A stretch of DNA of 64,000 bases from Rutpela maculata (lineage: Eukaryota; Arthropoda; Insecta; Coleoptera; Cerambycidae). The notes below the pieces were generated by a model. It did not search any database. It was not told the origin of the DNA and saw only the letters and a list, made by a program, of their open reading frames with translations. Location: NCBI GenBank assembly GCA_936432065.2, contig OW386293.2, forward strand, positions 43,185,923 through 43,249,922, written 5' to 3'. Both the position numbers and the translations under genes were made by a program. The number at the start of each line of letters is the position of its first letter. The first letter of the stretch is position 1. Shown piece by piece: positions 45,602 through 56,860 of this stretch.

Positions 45602-46062
45602 AAGTCTGGTTTTAAACCAGGAGGACCGTTTCAAATTTACCGCGCTAAATCATACATCTGTGATTGGATCCGCCTTCGCCAGCTTTACACAGGGCAATAG
45701 TCGTAAATTTTGACATATAATAAATTTTAATTTCATGTCATAAATTATTTTGTTTTAATTTCTATTTTATCGTTTGCACATTAAATATCAAATTTTAATC
45801 CCATCTCTATAAATCTGAAGGTAAAATTGGCTAATTACTTGGTGGTTTTATATTGCGTAAATGGTATGGATGCTGTATCAAATACATAGAGGTCAAATAG
45901 AGGTCGATGCATTATCTAATGTAATAAAATGCACACAGACATACTGTAGTGGTATACTGTTGGTTGCTCAAAACGCCAAAAAGGTTCTAGTGTATTTTCT
46001 GGTTACTTTTATAGTGTGAATGGAACTTCTATATTCAGTCCTCCTGGTTTAAACACAGACTA
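45602..46062. mobile_element. 461-bp MITE with TA duplication
   Basis: The left end AAGTCTGGTTTTAAACCAGG and right end CCTGGTTTAAACACAGACTA are inverted repeats of about 25 bp sharing TTTAAACCAGGAGGAC. TA stands on each side (45600-45601, 46063-46064); removing the element and one TA restores the integrase frame. AT-rich and non-coding. The TA site fits a Tc1/mariner-type transposase, although the TIR tips are not the usual CAGT form. Confidence 0.85.
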
Positions 46063-46064
46063 TA

Positions 46065-46590
46065 GTTCAGTCAAAAATAAAACATCATTTCAGTTGTGGT
46101 ATGGTAGAGAAGCAAATATTAGCTACTTTAAAGTATTTGGAACAGAGGTCTTTGTACATGTACCTAAACAGAAAAGAAAGGTATGGGATGAAAAGAGCAA
46201 AAAAGGAATATTTGTAGGGTACTTAGAGAATGTTAAAGGATATTAGATTCGGTATCCAAATGAATATAAGGTAGAAATGAGTAGAGATGTAGTTTTCAAT
46301 AAAGAACTTGTAGAAATAGTAAATATGGAAAATCATTGTCAAAAAGAGGAACCAGAAGAAGAACTTGCATTTGTTAATAGTGAACAGGTACAAGAAAGTT
46401 GCAGTAGTACTGTTGAGAAAAAACAAGATGAACTTGAAAATATTACAGTAAGTTAGCCAGAAAGTAATAAGAAAGAAAATAGAAAAAATCTCGAAGATGA
46501 TCAATTTAATATGGAAAAAGGTAGAGACAATCTCGAAGATAACACGGAAAGTTATAGAGAAAATCGCAGATACAATTTACAGTTTACAAT
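46065..46590 (+). pseudogene. copia integrase C-terminal region
   Basis: Resumes right after the MITE with SSVKNKTSFQLWYGREANISYFKVFG, matching the conserved copia segment, then VHVPKQKRKVWDEKSKKGIFVGY. In-frame stops occur at 46244-46246 and 46454-46456, although the protein character (acidic, Glu/Gln-rich) continues. A frame change near 46590 leads to the RT block. Integrase tail and linker; non-functional. Confidence 0.8.
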
Positions 46591-47342
46591 TTAAGAGACG
46601 TTTGATACAAACAAAACATTATTTTGCACACTTAGCTGAATCAGTTGCACTTTTAGCTGAACATTGTGGACCTATTACGTATGAAGAAGCAATTTCGAGC
46701 AGAAATGCGAAATACTGGAAGGAAGCTATGGATGATGAAATCAATTCACTTCATGAAAATAAAACGTGGTTTTTGACAAAATTGCCATCAGACAAACAAG
46801 CAATACCAAATCGATGGGTATTCAAAATAAAAAAGAAAGTAAATGGAGATGTCGATAGATTTAAAGCCAGATTAGGATATCGTCAAAAGTACAACATTTA
46901 TTATCGTGAGGTATTTAGTCCAGTTGTAAGATTTGAGTCAATTCGAGCAACAATGTCGATTGCCGCAAAAGAAAATCTCAGTCTTGCACAGTTTGACGTA
47001 AAGACTGCATTTTTGTATGGATATTCACAGGAAGATATTTATATGAATCAACCAATTGGCTATGAAAACGGATCTGACAAAGTATGTAAATTGAACAAAA
47101 GTCTATATGGTCTAAAACAAGCACCAAGTTGCTGGAATGAAAGGTTCAAAAACGTTTTAAAAGGATGTAATTTGAAAATAAGCGAAGCTGATGATTGTGT
47201 ATTCTTTAATAATAAGAAAGATCACAAATTAATTCTAGCTATATATGTTGACGAAGGTTTGGTTGCTGCAAGTTGTCAAAATGACATTGATGATTTATTA
47301 AATCATTTAAAAACAAAATTTTCTAATAAACCGGGCTGTTAA
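46591..47342 (+). pseudogene. copia reverse transcriptase
   Basis: Motifs in order: ISSRNAKYWKEAMDDEI, NRWVFKIKKK, FKARL followed directly by GYRQKYN (a few residues usual here seem deleted), REVFSPVVRFESIR, FDVKTAFLYG (catalytic aspartate), LYGLKQAPSCWNERF and LAIYVDEGLVAA. The last box is YVDD in active copia enzymes; here the second aspartate is a glutamate, which should abolish or greatly weaken polymerisation. The frame stops at 47340-47342 and resumes shifted (LGLEICLSNKNSI). Confidence 0.9.
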
Positions 47343-47534
47343 GCAATTATCTTGGATTAGAAATTTGTCTTAGTAACAAGAACTCGATAATTTTGCACCA
47401 AACTGCTTATATTACGAAAATATTGGACAAGTTTCACATGTCAGATTCGAAATCGGTGTTGACTTCAATAGAAGAAGGAACTGTTAAAGGAATTCCAGGT
47501 AATTTGATGTATCTTTCAGTAGGGACTAGGCCAG

Positions 47535-47737
47535 CAGCGTTACCACATTTGGTAGATTTTTATTTCTTTTTAGTAGAATTTTAAGGATTTTTGTAAAGTT
47601 TGGTAGGTAAAATTTGCTGGCAGATTTCTGATAATTATTATCAGAAATCTACCAGCAAATTTTACCTACCAAACTTTAAAAAAATCCTTAAAATTCTACT
47701 AAAAAGAAATAAAAATCTACCAAATGTGGTAACGCTG
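47535..47737. mobile_element. 203-bp palindromic hAT-type MITE
   Basis: A nearly perfect palindrome around 47636. The ends read CAGCGTTACCACATTTGG and its complement. TAGGCCAG is duplicated on both sides (47527-47534, 47738-47745). The 8-bp duplication and CAGCG start fit hAT. The copia frame reads through once the element and one duplication are removed (GTRPDITFAVN). Non-coding; the high arm identity suggests a young insertion. Confidence 0.9.
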
Positions 47738-47745
47738 TAGGCCAG

Positions 47746-48340
47746 ATATAACTTTTGCTGTGAATTTTTTGAGTCAATATTTAGAAAAACATTTACAGGT
47801 TCATTGGAACGCTGTAAAAAGAATTTTTAGATATTTAAAAGTAAACTATGGACTTGTGTTTCAAGGAAAAGGTTATCACTTACAAGGTTTTAGTGATGCA
47901 GATTTTGCAAGTGACTACATTGACAGAAAGTCTTACACAGGTTACGTTTTTAAGTTTGGATCAGATACAATTAGGTGGAGTTCCAGAAAACAAAAATCAG
48001 TAAGTCTATCATATGTTGCTGCTAGCATGGCAGTTACAGAATTAGTGTGGATATTGTGATTATTAACAGAACTGTCACCTGACATTAAAGTAGAAATACC
48101 AACTTTATTTATAGATAATCAAAGTGCAATACGCCTAATAAAAAATCCAGAATTTCATAAAAGGACGAAGCACATCGATGTTAAATACAATTATATAAGA
48201 CAGAAATATCAAGAACGGCTGATGGGTATAGAATATCTAATGAGCGAGGATCAAATCGCAGATGTTCTAACTAAACCTCGGAGAAGTTTAGAAAATTTAG
48301 AAGTTTACTTGGTGTACAGGATTATGAACAAATTAAGTCG
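47746..48340 (+). pseudogene. copia RNase H domain and C-terminus
   Basis: Degrades template RNA during cDNA synthesis. After the MITE: FLSQYLEKHLQVHWNAVKRI, then GFSDADFASDYIDRKSYTGY (catalytic aspartates), RWSSRKQKSVSLSYVAA and, after one stop at 48057-48059, LFIDNQSAIRLIKNPEFHKR, KHIDVKYNYIR and DQIADVLTKP. Order and spacing match copia. The single stop plus upstream damage make it non-functional. It ends just before the 3' LTR. Confidence 0.88.
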
Positions 48341-48343
48341 GAG

Positions 48344-48481
48344 TGTTGAAGATTGTAATTTATTATAGTCATGTATGTTTCGTTTTAAAAACAAAAACAA
48401 TATTATTATTACTTGTCATAATTACTTCAATAAATATACATTTTGAAACCTAAAGAACTTCCTTTTAAATACAGTTTAATT
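48344..48481 (+). repeat. copia 3' LTR
   Basis: 138 bp, beginning TGTTGAAGATTGTAATTTA and ending ..CAGTTTAATT. Same length as the 5' LTR with a handful of substitutions. CTGTG follows immediately as target duplication. Confidence 0.92.
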
Positions 48482-48489
48482 CTGTGTAA

Positions 48490-49145
48490 TCATAGATGAC
48501 ACGTATAAAATACAAAAATATGGGGGGAAAAGTAGAAAGGAAAAAGAAATAATAAAAGTATATTTTAACACTAATAGTAAAAAACTGAGAAACAAAACTA
48601 AACGAAAGAAAACTTATCACTACCAGTTAATTTTCCCCATTGTCCAGTGTTAGGGTTTTGATATGTTCTCTAAAAGTGGCATATTGCAGTCTCTGATATT
48701 TCGGGGTATCCTATTATATATGCAAACAGCATTGTAGGAGAAACTTCTTTCAAATAGATCAGTTCTGTGTTTGGACACTCTGAATAAATTGAGTGGAACG
48801 TCGGTGGGTATCATCGCCAGTTACAAGCTTTGTAAATAAATGTTCGGGACATTGTGTTTTAATAATGTTAAATGTAAGACATGCCATATATACTTGTTAT
48901 CTTTCATTAAGATTTAACCATCTAGTTTACGGAAACTTATTGGATATGTGGTAAAATTTGCCAAAGGCAGGATTTTACCCAAGCATTTTCTATTTCTTGT
49001 AAACTAAGCTTGTCTCCCATTGTCAAGGTGGTCCAGTAAACCACATCGCAGTAATTGATATAGGATATAATTAAGGACTTACATAATTTCAATTTCACAT
49101 CTAGTCTTTAAGTGTGCATATATAATAATTTTAATTTTATGTATT
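48490..49145. other. Spacer, nothing recognised
   Basis: No supported frame or repeat. The minus strand reads weakly like a decayed LINE C-terminus in places (48650-49050), but no diagnostic motif is present. Confidence 0.35.
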
Positions 49146-51021
49146 ATAGGCCAGTGGAATTAGCAAATATGCATATTGTAATTCGTTTCAGGATGCCACG
49201 TGGATTAAATGATATTTTTATTGATTACGAACATGACCCTGAATTTGCTCCACTTTTTGACCACCGGAACATTGTTTATTTAACGATTTATTGTTGAAAA
49301 ATTCCAAAAAATCGACTTTTTTAAAGATAACTCAAAGACCTTTGACGATAGGTTTTTCAATTTGTAGATACTGTTAGAACTTTGACAAATGGTTAATTTG
49401 AGAGGGTTTCGTTTAAAACGCTTGAAAATTTGTTTAAATAATTGAAAAAAATCACGAAAATTTTAGAAATTTGCAAATATTTTTTATTCTTTAACAAAAG
49501 CACTTTAGTGCTTGAAACTTTGACAAAATATGTCTTTTATCACCCCAAAGTTACCGCTAAAATTTCATCAAAAAATTTTTAATTAGTTTAAGAGATATTC
49601 AATTTGTTTATTAAAAACATGAATAATGTAAAATGCAAATTCACCCAGTTCCCGTTGTCGTAGAGGGTTGATCTGGACATCATTTTTTTTTTGTTGAGAC
49701 TTAAACTTTATGTTTTCATTAATGGTAAATCAAATTTGCATTATTTTCAACTTCAAAATGGCGTTTGAAAAAGTGTCACATTTTTAGATTAGGTTTTTTG
49801 CTAATAACTTTTAAACAAATGAAGATTTTGCAATATCGTTCTGATATCTTTATTGCTGGGGTTTTTTCACACATTTTCAAAAAAAAAAAAATTACTAGCC
49901 TTACTAGAAGCCGAGATGATTTTTTTTGTATAAATTCGTAATTTGTTTATTAATAAACATTAACAGCTGAAACTTGGCGAACAACTAGTTTAATAGTCTA
50001 TCTTTGTAACGATAACAATAATTAATTTTAAATCAGCCTCAGAACAGGAGTGAGAAGCATGAATCATATCTGTAACACGTTCATAAAATGATCGAGACGA
50101 GTTCAAATCCGTCAACCAAAAATTTACCGTTTCTCCGATTTTGACTTTTTTTTAATTCGGGGTAGCGTGATGAAATAATAATATCTGTCAGGTCGATTTT
50201 TTCCTAATTAAACAATAATTTGTTATAAACAATTATTTTTTGTTAAAAATTTTTTTACGAATTTATTAAAAAAAAATCATCTCGGCTTCTAATAAGGCTA
50301 CAGTTATTTTTTTTTTTGAAAATGTGTGAAGAGACCCCAGCAACAAAGATATGAGAACGATATTGCAAAATCTTCACATGTTTAAAAGTTATTAGCAAAA
50401 AACCTAACCTCAAAATGCGACACAAATTTGATTTGCCATTAATGAAAACATAAAGTTTAAGTCTCAACAAAAAAATGGATGTCCAGATCAACCCTCTACG
50501 ATAACGGAAACTGGGTGAATTTGCATTTTACATTATTTATGTTTTTAATAAACAAATTGAATATCTCTTAAACTAATTAAAATTTTTTGATAAAATTTTA
50601 GGGATAACTTTGGGGTAATAAAAGACATATTTCTTCAAAGTTTCAAGCACTAAAGTGCTTTTGTTAAAGAATTAAAAATATTTGCAAATTGCTAAAATTT
50701 TCGCGGTATTTTGCAATTATTTAAACAAATTTTCAAGCGTTTCAAACGAAACGTCTCTGAAATTAACCGTTTTTCAAAGTTCCAACAGTATCCACAAATT
50801 GAAAAACCTATCGTCACAGGTCTTTGAATTACCTTTAAAAAAGTCGATTTTTTGAATTTTTCAACAATTGATCGTTAAATAAACAATGTTCCGGTGATCA
50901 AAAAGTGGACCAAATTCAGGGTAATGTTCGTAATCAATAAAACTATCGTTTAATCCACCTGGCATCCTGAAACGAATTACAATAAATTTCAGTCTTTTTT
51001 TTACTAATTCTACTGGACTAT
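49146..51021. repeat. Large foldback B (1.9 kb)
   Basis: Left arm 49146-49942 and right arm 50253-51021 are complementary. Pairs include GGAACATTGTTTATTTAACG with CGTTAAATAAACAATGTTCC and AGCACTTTAGTGCTTGAAAC-like blocks. The loop is about 310 bp. The termini, ATAGGCCAGTGGAATTAG and CTAATTCTACTGGACTAT, match the end of foldback A. Non-coding. Confidence 0.85.
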
Positions 51022-51831
51022 TACTTTTATACTATATAGCTGACATGTTTAGAGAATGTCAAGTTAATATCTGGGAATAATCCAAGATTTTTAGTAAATT
51101 CAGTAGTGTTTAAAATTACTAAGGTTAATTTGAAGATCACGGTTATTTATTATAATTTTGTTCTGAGGCCCAAGGAGCAGCATTATAGTTTTGGATTCGT
51201 TAAGTATTAAGTTATGCGCCTCAGACATTTCAAATTTAATTTATAATTCAGCATTAATTTTATCAACGGAATCTCCGAGATTATCAATCTGAAAAGAGAA
51301 AAAAAGTTGTCGTGTTTCAAGATCTTTGATGCAATGCCGACTGATGCCTTCATGTGCAATCATCATCTGCAGAATTTAAAAAAAAACTGCTGAATTAAAA
51401 AACTCTCATAGATTTTGAAGCGAAATAATTCTAAAGAAATAGTGTTTTACTCCATATAACACAACCTCGTAAAAGTGTCCGATCGGTAAATATCGGCCAA
51501 TCACGCATTAAATAAGGGGATATAAAGAATAACTATTATATATTAGGTGCTTCCTCCAGATCCGGTGATAACAACAGTAGTTGAATTTGTTACACCAGAG
51601 TAGTTGCATGAGATTAGAAAATTTTGTTTCGTTCAAAATTAGCTTTAACGCATCAAAATACTTAAGAAATGTTAGCTCAGAACCTTAAGGCAAAACATTT
51701 TTTTGCCCTTTGCCCCAACGCGTTAAAATACTTCATAAAAGCTAGATGAAAACCTTAGGATAAGACGTTTTTTGTTGTATCTTTAATTTTGGCTCTTCGC
51801 ATTTTTAAAGCACGTGTCATAGTTCCTAAGA
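51022..51831. other. Spacer, nothing recognised
   Basis: No supported gene or repeat. Confidence 0.4.
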
Positions 51832-53063
51832 TATCACAGCCCCACAAAAAAAAAGTGGTCTCTCCGGCGGACCAGACCAATGTATCCATATATATTTGGA
51901 CCCGCTGAAACCGAATCCGAAGTCAGAATTGTCAGATTAGCTCGCTTTTCACCCCCAACCCCAAAAAAACACCCCCTCAAAAAAATGGTCTGTCCTGCGA
52001 ACCAGACCAGTATATTTTATACTATGCATTTGGACCTGTTGAAACCGAATCCGACGCAGAATTGTCAGATTGGCTCGTTTTTCGCCCCCAACCCCAAAAA
52101 ACACCTCCAAAGCAAAAACAAAGTGGTCTGGCAGGCGGACTATACCAGTGCATCCTTATGTATTTTGACCCGCTGAATCCGGATTCGAAGTTAAAATTGA
52201 CGGATTGGCTCGATTTTCACTTCTAACCCCAAAAAACACACTCCCCAAAAAAATGGTTTGTCCGACGGACTACACCAGTGTACTTTTATGAATTTGGACC
52301 TGCTGAAATCGAATCCGATGACAAAATTGTCAGACTGGCTCGTTTTTCACCCCCAACCCCAAAAAACACCCCCAAGACAAAAACAAAGTGGTCTGTCCGG
52401 CTAGCTATGCCAGTGGATCCTTATGTAATTTGACTTGCTGAATCGGAATTCGAAGTTAAAGTTGTCCGATTTGCTCGTATTTCATACCTAATCCTAAAAA
52501 ACACCCCCAAAACAAAAAAAAAGTGGTCTGTCCGGCGGATCATACCTGTGTATCCTTATATATTTGGACCGCTGAAACCGAACCGAGAGTTAGAATTGTC
52601 AGATTGGCTCATGTTTACCCCTAACCCCCAAAAAACACCCCCTCCCCCACAAGTTGGTCTGCCCGGCGGACCATACCAATGTATTCTTATGTATTTGGTA
52701 AGGATACACTGGTATAGTCCGCCGGACAGACCACTTTGTTTTTGTCTTGAGGGTGTTTTTTGGGGTTGGGGGTGAAAAACGAGCCAGTCTGACAATTCTG
52801 CAGGTCCAAATACATAAGAATACACTGGTCTAGTCTGTCGGATAAATCATTTTGGAGGGGGGTGTTTTTCGGGGTTGGGGGTGAAAAACGAGCCAATCTG
52901 TCAATTCTAACTTCGAATCCGGATTCAGCGGGTCAAAATACATAAGGATACACTGCTATAATCCGCCGGACAAACCACTTTGTTTTTGTTTTGGGAGTGT
53001 TTTTTGGGGTTGGGGGTGAAAAACGAGCCAATCTGACAATTCCGACTTCGGATTCGGTTTCAG

Positions 53064-55012
53064 TGTAGAAGAACGCACTACCCGGCGTCAAAATGACGCG
53101 ACACCAATTTATTTCTCAGGGGGCGCCAGTCGCGTATTACCCCGTTCTTCTACCTCAGAGGCGGGTTCGAGATAAGATGCACTTTGGTAGCCGAGTAATG
53201 GACCAAGGCTACACTACCACAGATCGGAAACGACGCTCTCTCTGGACCCGAATTCCCTCGTTAGAGGTTAAGGCACCTCTTAATTTCCTGAATTTTTGCA
53301 TAAAAAAATCCCAACCGAAGAATTTCTCTGCGGAGGGATTAGTTTTGGTACGCGGAAAACACGTTTTGGTCCATTAATAACGGAATATATTTCTCAAAAA
53401 ACGCATAAAAAAATCCCTATCAAACCTCCGTAAAGCAACCAGAAGGTCGAACGTTAATGCGAATTAACTCGACACATCCGGTTTTCTATACGAAAGTTCC
53501 AGGGATTATAGACCGTCAACAGGCCTCAAGATCAATTAAGAAACAATAGTTCAAAGAATCCGTTTATTTAACAGAATTGGTTATACAAAATTCTCAGGAT
53601 AAAAATCGTGCCTTCCCCAAACAAGGTAGTGACTTTCAGACCATACAAGCGAGAGCGCTCACGCTAACGATCGATTAGGTAGAAAAGATTCATACATACC
53701 TTCTCAGAATCAAAATGCGAGCTTTTAGAATTATTTCAGACTCTGGGTAAATGAATAATTAAGGCTGACTGAAATTAACTTAAAAAAGTTTTACTAAATG
53801 AATTTAGTTTCGCTAGAGACTACTTAGCTTTAAAGTTCTTGTATCGTGGAGATTCACGTACTCAAACACATTCAGAGGACTTATTACTGCGTAAGTTGAG
53901 TGGCGTTCGATCAGTCCACGACTTACTAACCCTTATCACATTCGTTCAATATTATCGATATGGCAGCTACTCACCTTCGAGCGACTTTTAGGCAAAATTG
54001 AATTTTTGGATTTTTATGCACAAGGCGTTTTCCTCTATAACTTTGTCATTTGAAAAGCCCCGTTATTGGCTTTTCAACCATTGCTTTGTCTGGACCACTC
54101 AACGCGCTCGACCAAATTGCGAGCCGCTGAGTCAATCCAAACTCTTTCCATGCGAGAAACCGGCCTTGTATATGTGCATTGATTTTTATCAATTTTTGCT
54201 TATCGGCACTACGCCGGCTTTGTCAAAATCTTCTATTTTGCCTTTCGGATGCAGTGCATCGCTAAAATTTTATGCTTATACTTTAGAATTGGGCTTTCAA
54301 TGACCGTACCTCAAAGGTCAATGTCTTTGGTGGAGGAATAAAAAATAAAAAATATTTTAAAGTATATTTTCGTGGTACTTTTTAAATTGACTGACTTTGT
54401 GGTACTTTTGAAAAATCTATTTTAAGACCAATTTTAGCGTACTTTTGAAAAATCGATTTTTGAGCCAAATTTCAAGGTACTTTTGAAAAACTAATCTGCG
54501 GGTGAAATTTTGGCGTACTTTTGAAAAATCGATTTTCAAGCCAAATTTCAAGGTAGTTTTGAAAAATTAATCTGCGGGTGAAATTTTGGCGTACTTTTGA
54601 AAAATCGATTTTCAAGCCAAACTTCAACGCAGTTTTGAAAAATTAGTCTGCAAGTGAAATTTTGGCGTACTTTCGATAAATCGATTCTTGAGCCAAACTT
54701 TGACGCCCTTTCAAAAATATTATTTTTCAAAGTCCAATTTGTGGTACCTTTGAAAAAGTATATTATTCATAAATCTTTGTCATTATATACTTCTGCTCTC
54801 ATATCCTGAACCAAAAATATTTTTTTCTAAGTGAAAATTCGGTGTTTCTTCGAATTTTGACCTGGTCATTTACAACGCCTTATAGAACCCAAAACGGTCC
54901 TTATGGACTGATCTGTGCCTCTGCAGACTCTTACATGTCTTTAAATGAAATTTTTGCCTAAGTCGAATTTTGATTATATCTTCAACTTAGGACGATTTTG
55001 GAGAGTTCTACA
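53064..55012. mobile_element. Solo LTR, 1.95 kb
   Basis: Begins TGTAGAAGAACG, ends GAGTTCTACA, giving TGTAGAA/TTCTACA inverted tips, and is flanked by TCAG at 53060-53063 and 55013-55016. Removing it rejoins a normal subterminal repeat unit. No retroviral-type coding or primer site lies inside, so this is a recombined single LTR of a gypsy- or BEL-like element. It contains a hairpin at the left tip (GTAGAAGAACG at 53065, complement at 53142-53152), a possible AATAAA at 54334, and a 76-bp tandem array. Orientation unknown. Confidence 0.82.
54400..54720. repeat. Tandem array, 76-bp period, in LTR
   Basis: GCGTACTTTTGAAAAATCGA recurs at 54437, 54513, 54589 and (as a variant) 54665, exactly 76 bp apart. 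Each unit also holds a second half-copy (GGTACTTTTGAAAAACTAAT type), so the basic half-unit is about 38 bp. Confidence 0.85.
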
Positions 55013-55216
55013 TCAGCAGGTCCAAATACAAAAGAATATACTGGTCTAGTTCGCCGGACAGACCATTTTTTTGGAGGGGTGTTTTTTGGGCTTAGAGGTG
55101 AAAAACAAGCCAATCTGACAATTCTGACTTCGGATTCGGTTTCAGCGGGTCCAAATACATACGGATACACTGGTCTGGTCCGCCAGACAGACCACTTTTT
55201 TTGTGGGGCTCTGTAT

Positions 55217-55919
55217 TTAATATTTAAGCTAAATACTTCGCCTCATAAACATTCGGATTCCATCTTTAATCTACCATATCTCCCAAAATATTAATAAACA
55301 AATAATAAATCAAATTCATTTTTAATTTATAAGCTATACTTTTGGTATCTACCATTTTCGCTAAAACTTCTAAAAATTCTAAATTGCCTTTATAGTCTAA
55401 GTGCAAATGTTTCTAAAGCAAGTGCTGTAAACGGGTAAGAAAAATTGAGTATCTAGGTCATACTATATGTTAACGAATATGTTAACAGTATTTGAGATTT
55501 GATTATTTTGTTTGATTACTGGCTAATAAAAGTAACAAAATGGATACGATATTATTAACAAAATGAAGACGCGCATTGTCTCTGTCTTAGTTTCTTTGTT
55601 TTTTATGCTAGAGAAACAGACAAAAATCATTTGAAAGCTTAGTTAATAATGTTTTATATTGGTTGTTTGGTTGTTAGCAGTTTTGGCATAAGAGCTATAG
55701 CTTCTGAGATAGTTGATATTTCAACTTATAAATGTTTGAATACCATTTTTAAATATCCATAACTTCGAAACCATCAATTACACAGAAATTAGAGATTCAT
55801 CCTCAGCTTATAAGCTTTCTTATTGGTCTCTACAATTTTTTCGCTAAATGTGAGTTATTCGACGAAAACTGTTTTGAGACGCCGCGCCGGTTTTCTTAAG
55901 CTAAAATCTTAATTTTCAC
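55217..55919. other. AT-rich spacer, nothing recognised
   Basis: No gene. Merges into the inverted-repeat region that follows. Confidence 0.4.
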
Positions 55920-56860
55920 GAATAACTCAGACGACAGAGAACATTTTTTAGTGAAACCTACAAAAACTTGCAAACTTGAATATTTTTTTAATAAGTTCGT
56001 GAAAGTGTATTGAATAATATCCTGAAAAGTTTACATTCCGCTCGGATGCAGAACATAAAAAAAAGTGAAAAAAATATTTTTTTCATCCAATTCTTCAAAA
56101 TTTTGACCACGTATTTCTGAACAGAAAAATGTCCTAATAAAATTTATCGCTAAAGCCACGGTATTCCAGGAAAAAAATAGTGAAGTAACTTTGTCACTCT
56201 GCGCGGCCAAGCACACAATTAAATGCATATATGGAACCTCTAAAAATTCTTAGCAGATCTAATGAGTAATATAAAGCTTTTTTTCTTTCTGATTATACAT
56301 TTTTAGCAGTAGTGAATAGGAGGATAAATAGTGAGTATTGAAGGATAAATATATATTTACGAAGGCATACACAGACACCACACATAGCCGCTGAGTCGCT
56401 CGCATGAATTTTCACGTGCCTTTACTGTATTATATTTATTACAGGTACACCTATCCACATTTCAGCTATATGCAATGGATTTCTCATACATTCGTTAATG
56501 TATTGGAAAAGTTCCAGAATTTATATTCAAAACAATCAAAGATATTTTCATAGTTATAAGGATAAGATCGTGAAAATCGCAATTCCTTATCATGATCTGA
56601 TTGATTATATTTTCGAAAAAATGTATACAAGTTAACGAATTTGTGTTTGAACATTCGAAAAGTATACATTTTTTCCGAAATAGTGATATTTTATTTTTAT
56701 ATAGAGGAGTTCGACGACGTTACTACAACTTAATAAACCATAATTATCATGAACTGTAAATACTTTTAAGCAGTTCTCAATGAAGAAAAAATTTTTTTGA
56801 AGGGCTTTTATTTCTTCAATATTTTTTATTGCGACGATTGAGTTCGGGCGTGATAATATA

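Larger units (their letters stand above)
43537..48481 (+). mobile_element. Ty1/copia retrotransposon (nested, decayed)
   Basis: A 4.9-kb LTR element: 138-bp LTRs, initiator-tRNA-type primer site, gag, protease, integrase, RT and RNase H in copia order on the plus strand. CTGTG duplications lie at 43532-43536 and 48482-48486. LTRs differ at several positions. Coding is damaged by frameshifts, stops, an altered YVDD box and two inserted MITEs (45602-46062, 47535-47737). It lies at the right tip of the 42682-43536 MITE. Confidence 0.93.
51835..55213. mobile_element. Foldback of subterminal repeats, holds solo LTR
   Basis: The ends CACAGCCCCACAAAAAAAAA (51835) and TTTTTTTGTGGGGCTCTG (55213) are inverted, with TAT on both sides (51832-51834, 55214-55216). 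The body is about 12 units of 130-135 bp, each with a GGTCTGTCCGGCGGACCAGA-like near-palindrome, CCGAATCCGAAGTCAGAATT and ACCCCCAACCCCAAAAAACA. Seven are forward (about 51858, 51986, 52124, 52254, 52389, 52523, 52654) and five inverted (about 52712, 52828, 52954, 55040, 55170). Without the solo LTR it is about 1.43 kb and non-coding. Confidence 0.85.

Noticed and set aside
54998..55294. 98-codon frame over the right foldback end
   Set aside because: Follows the subterminal repeat; similar frames appear in other units because of repetition.
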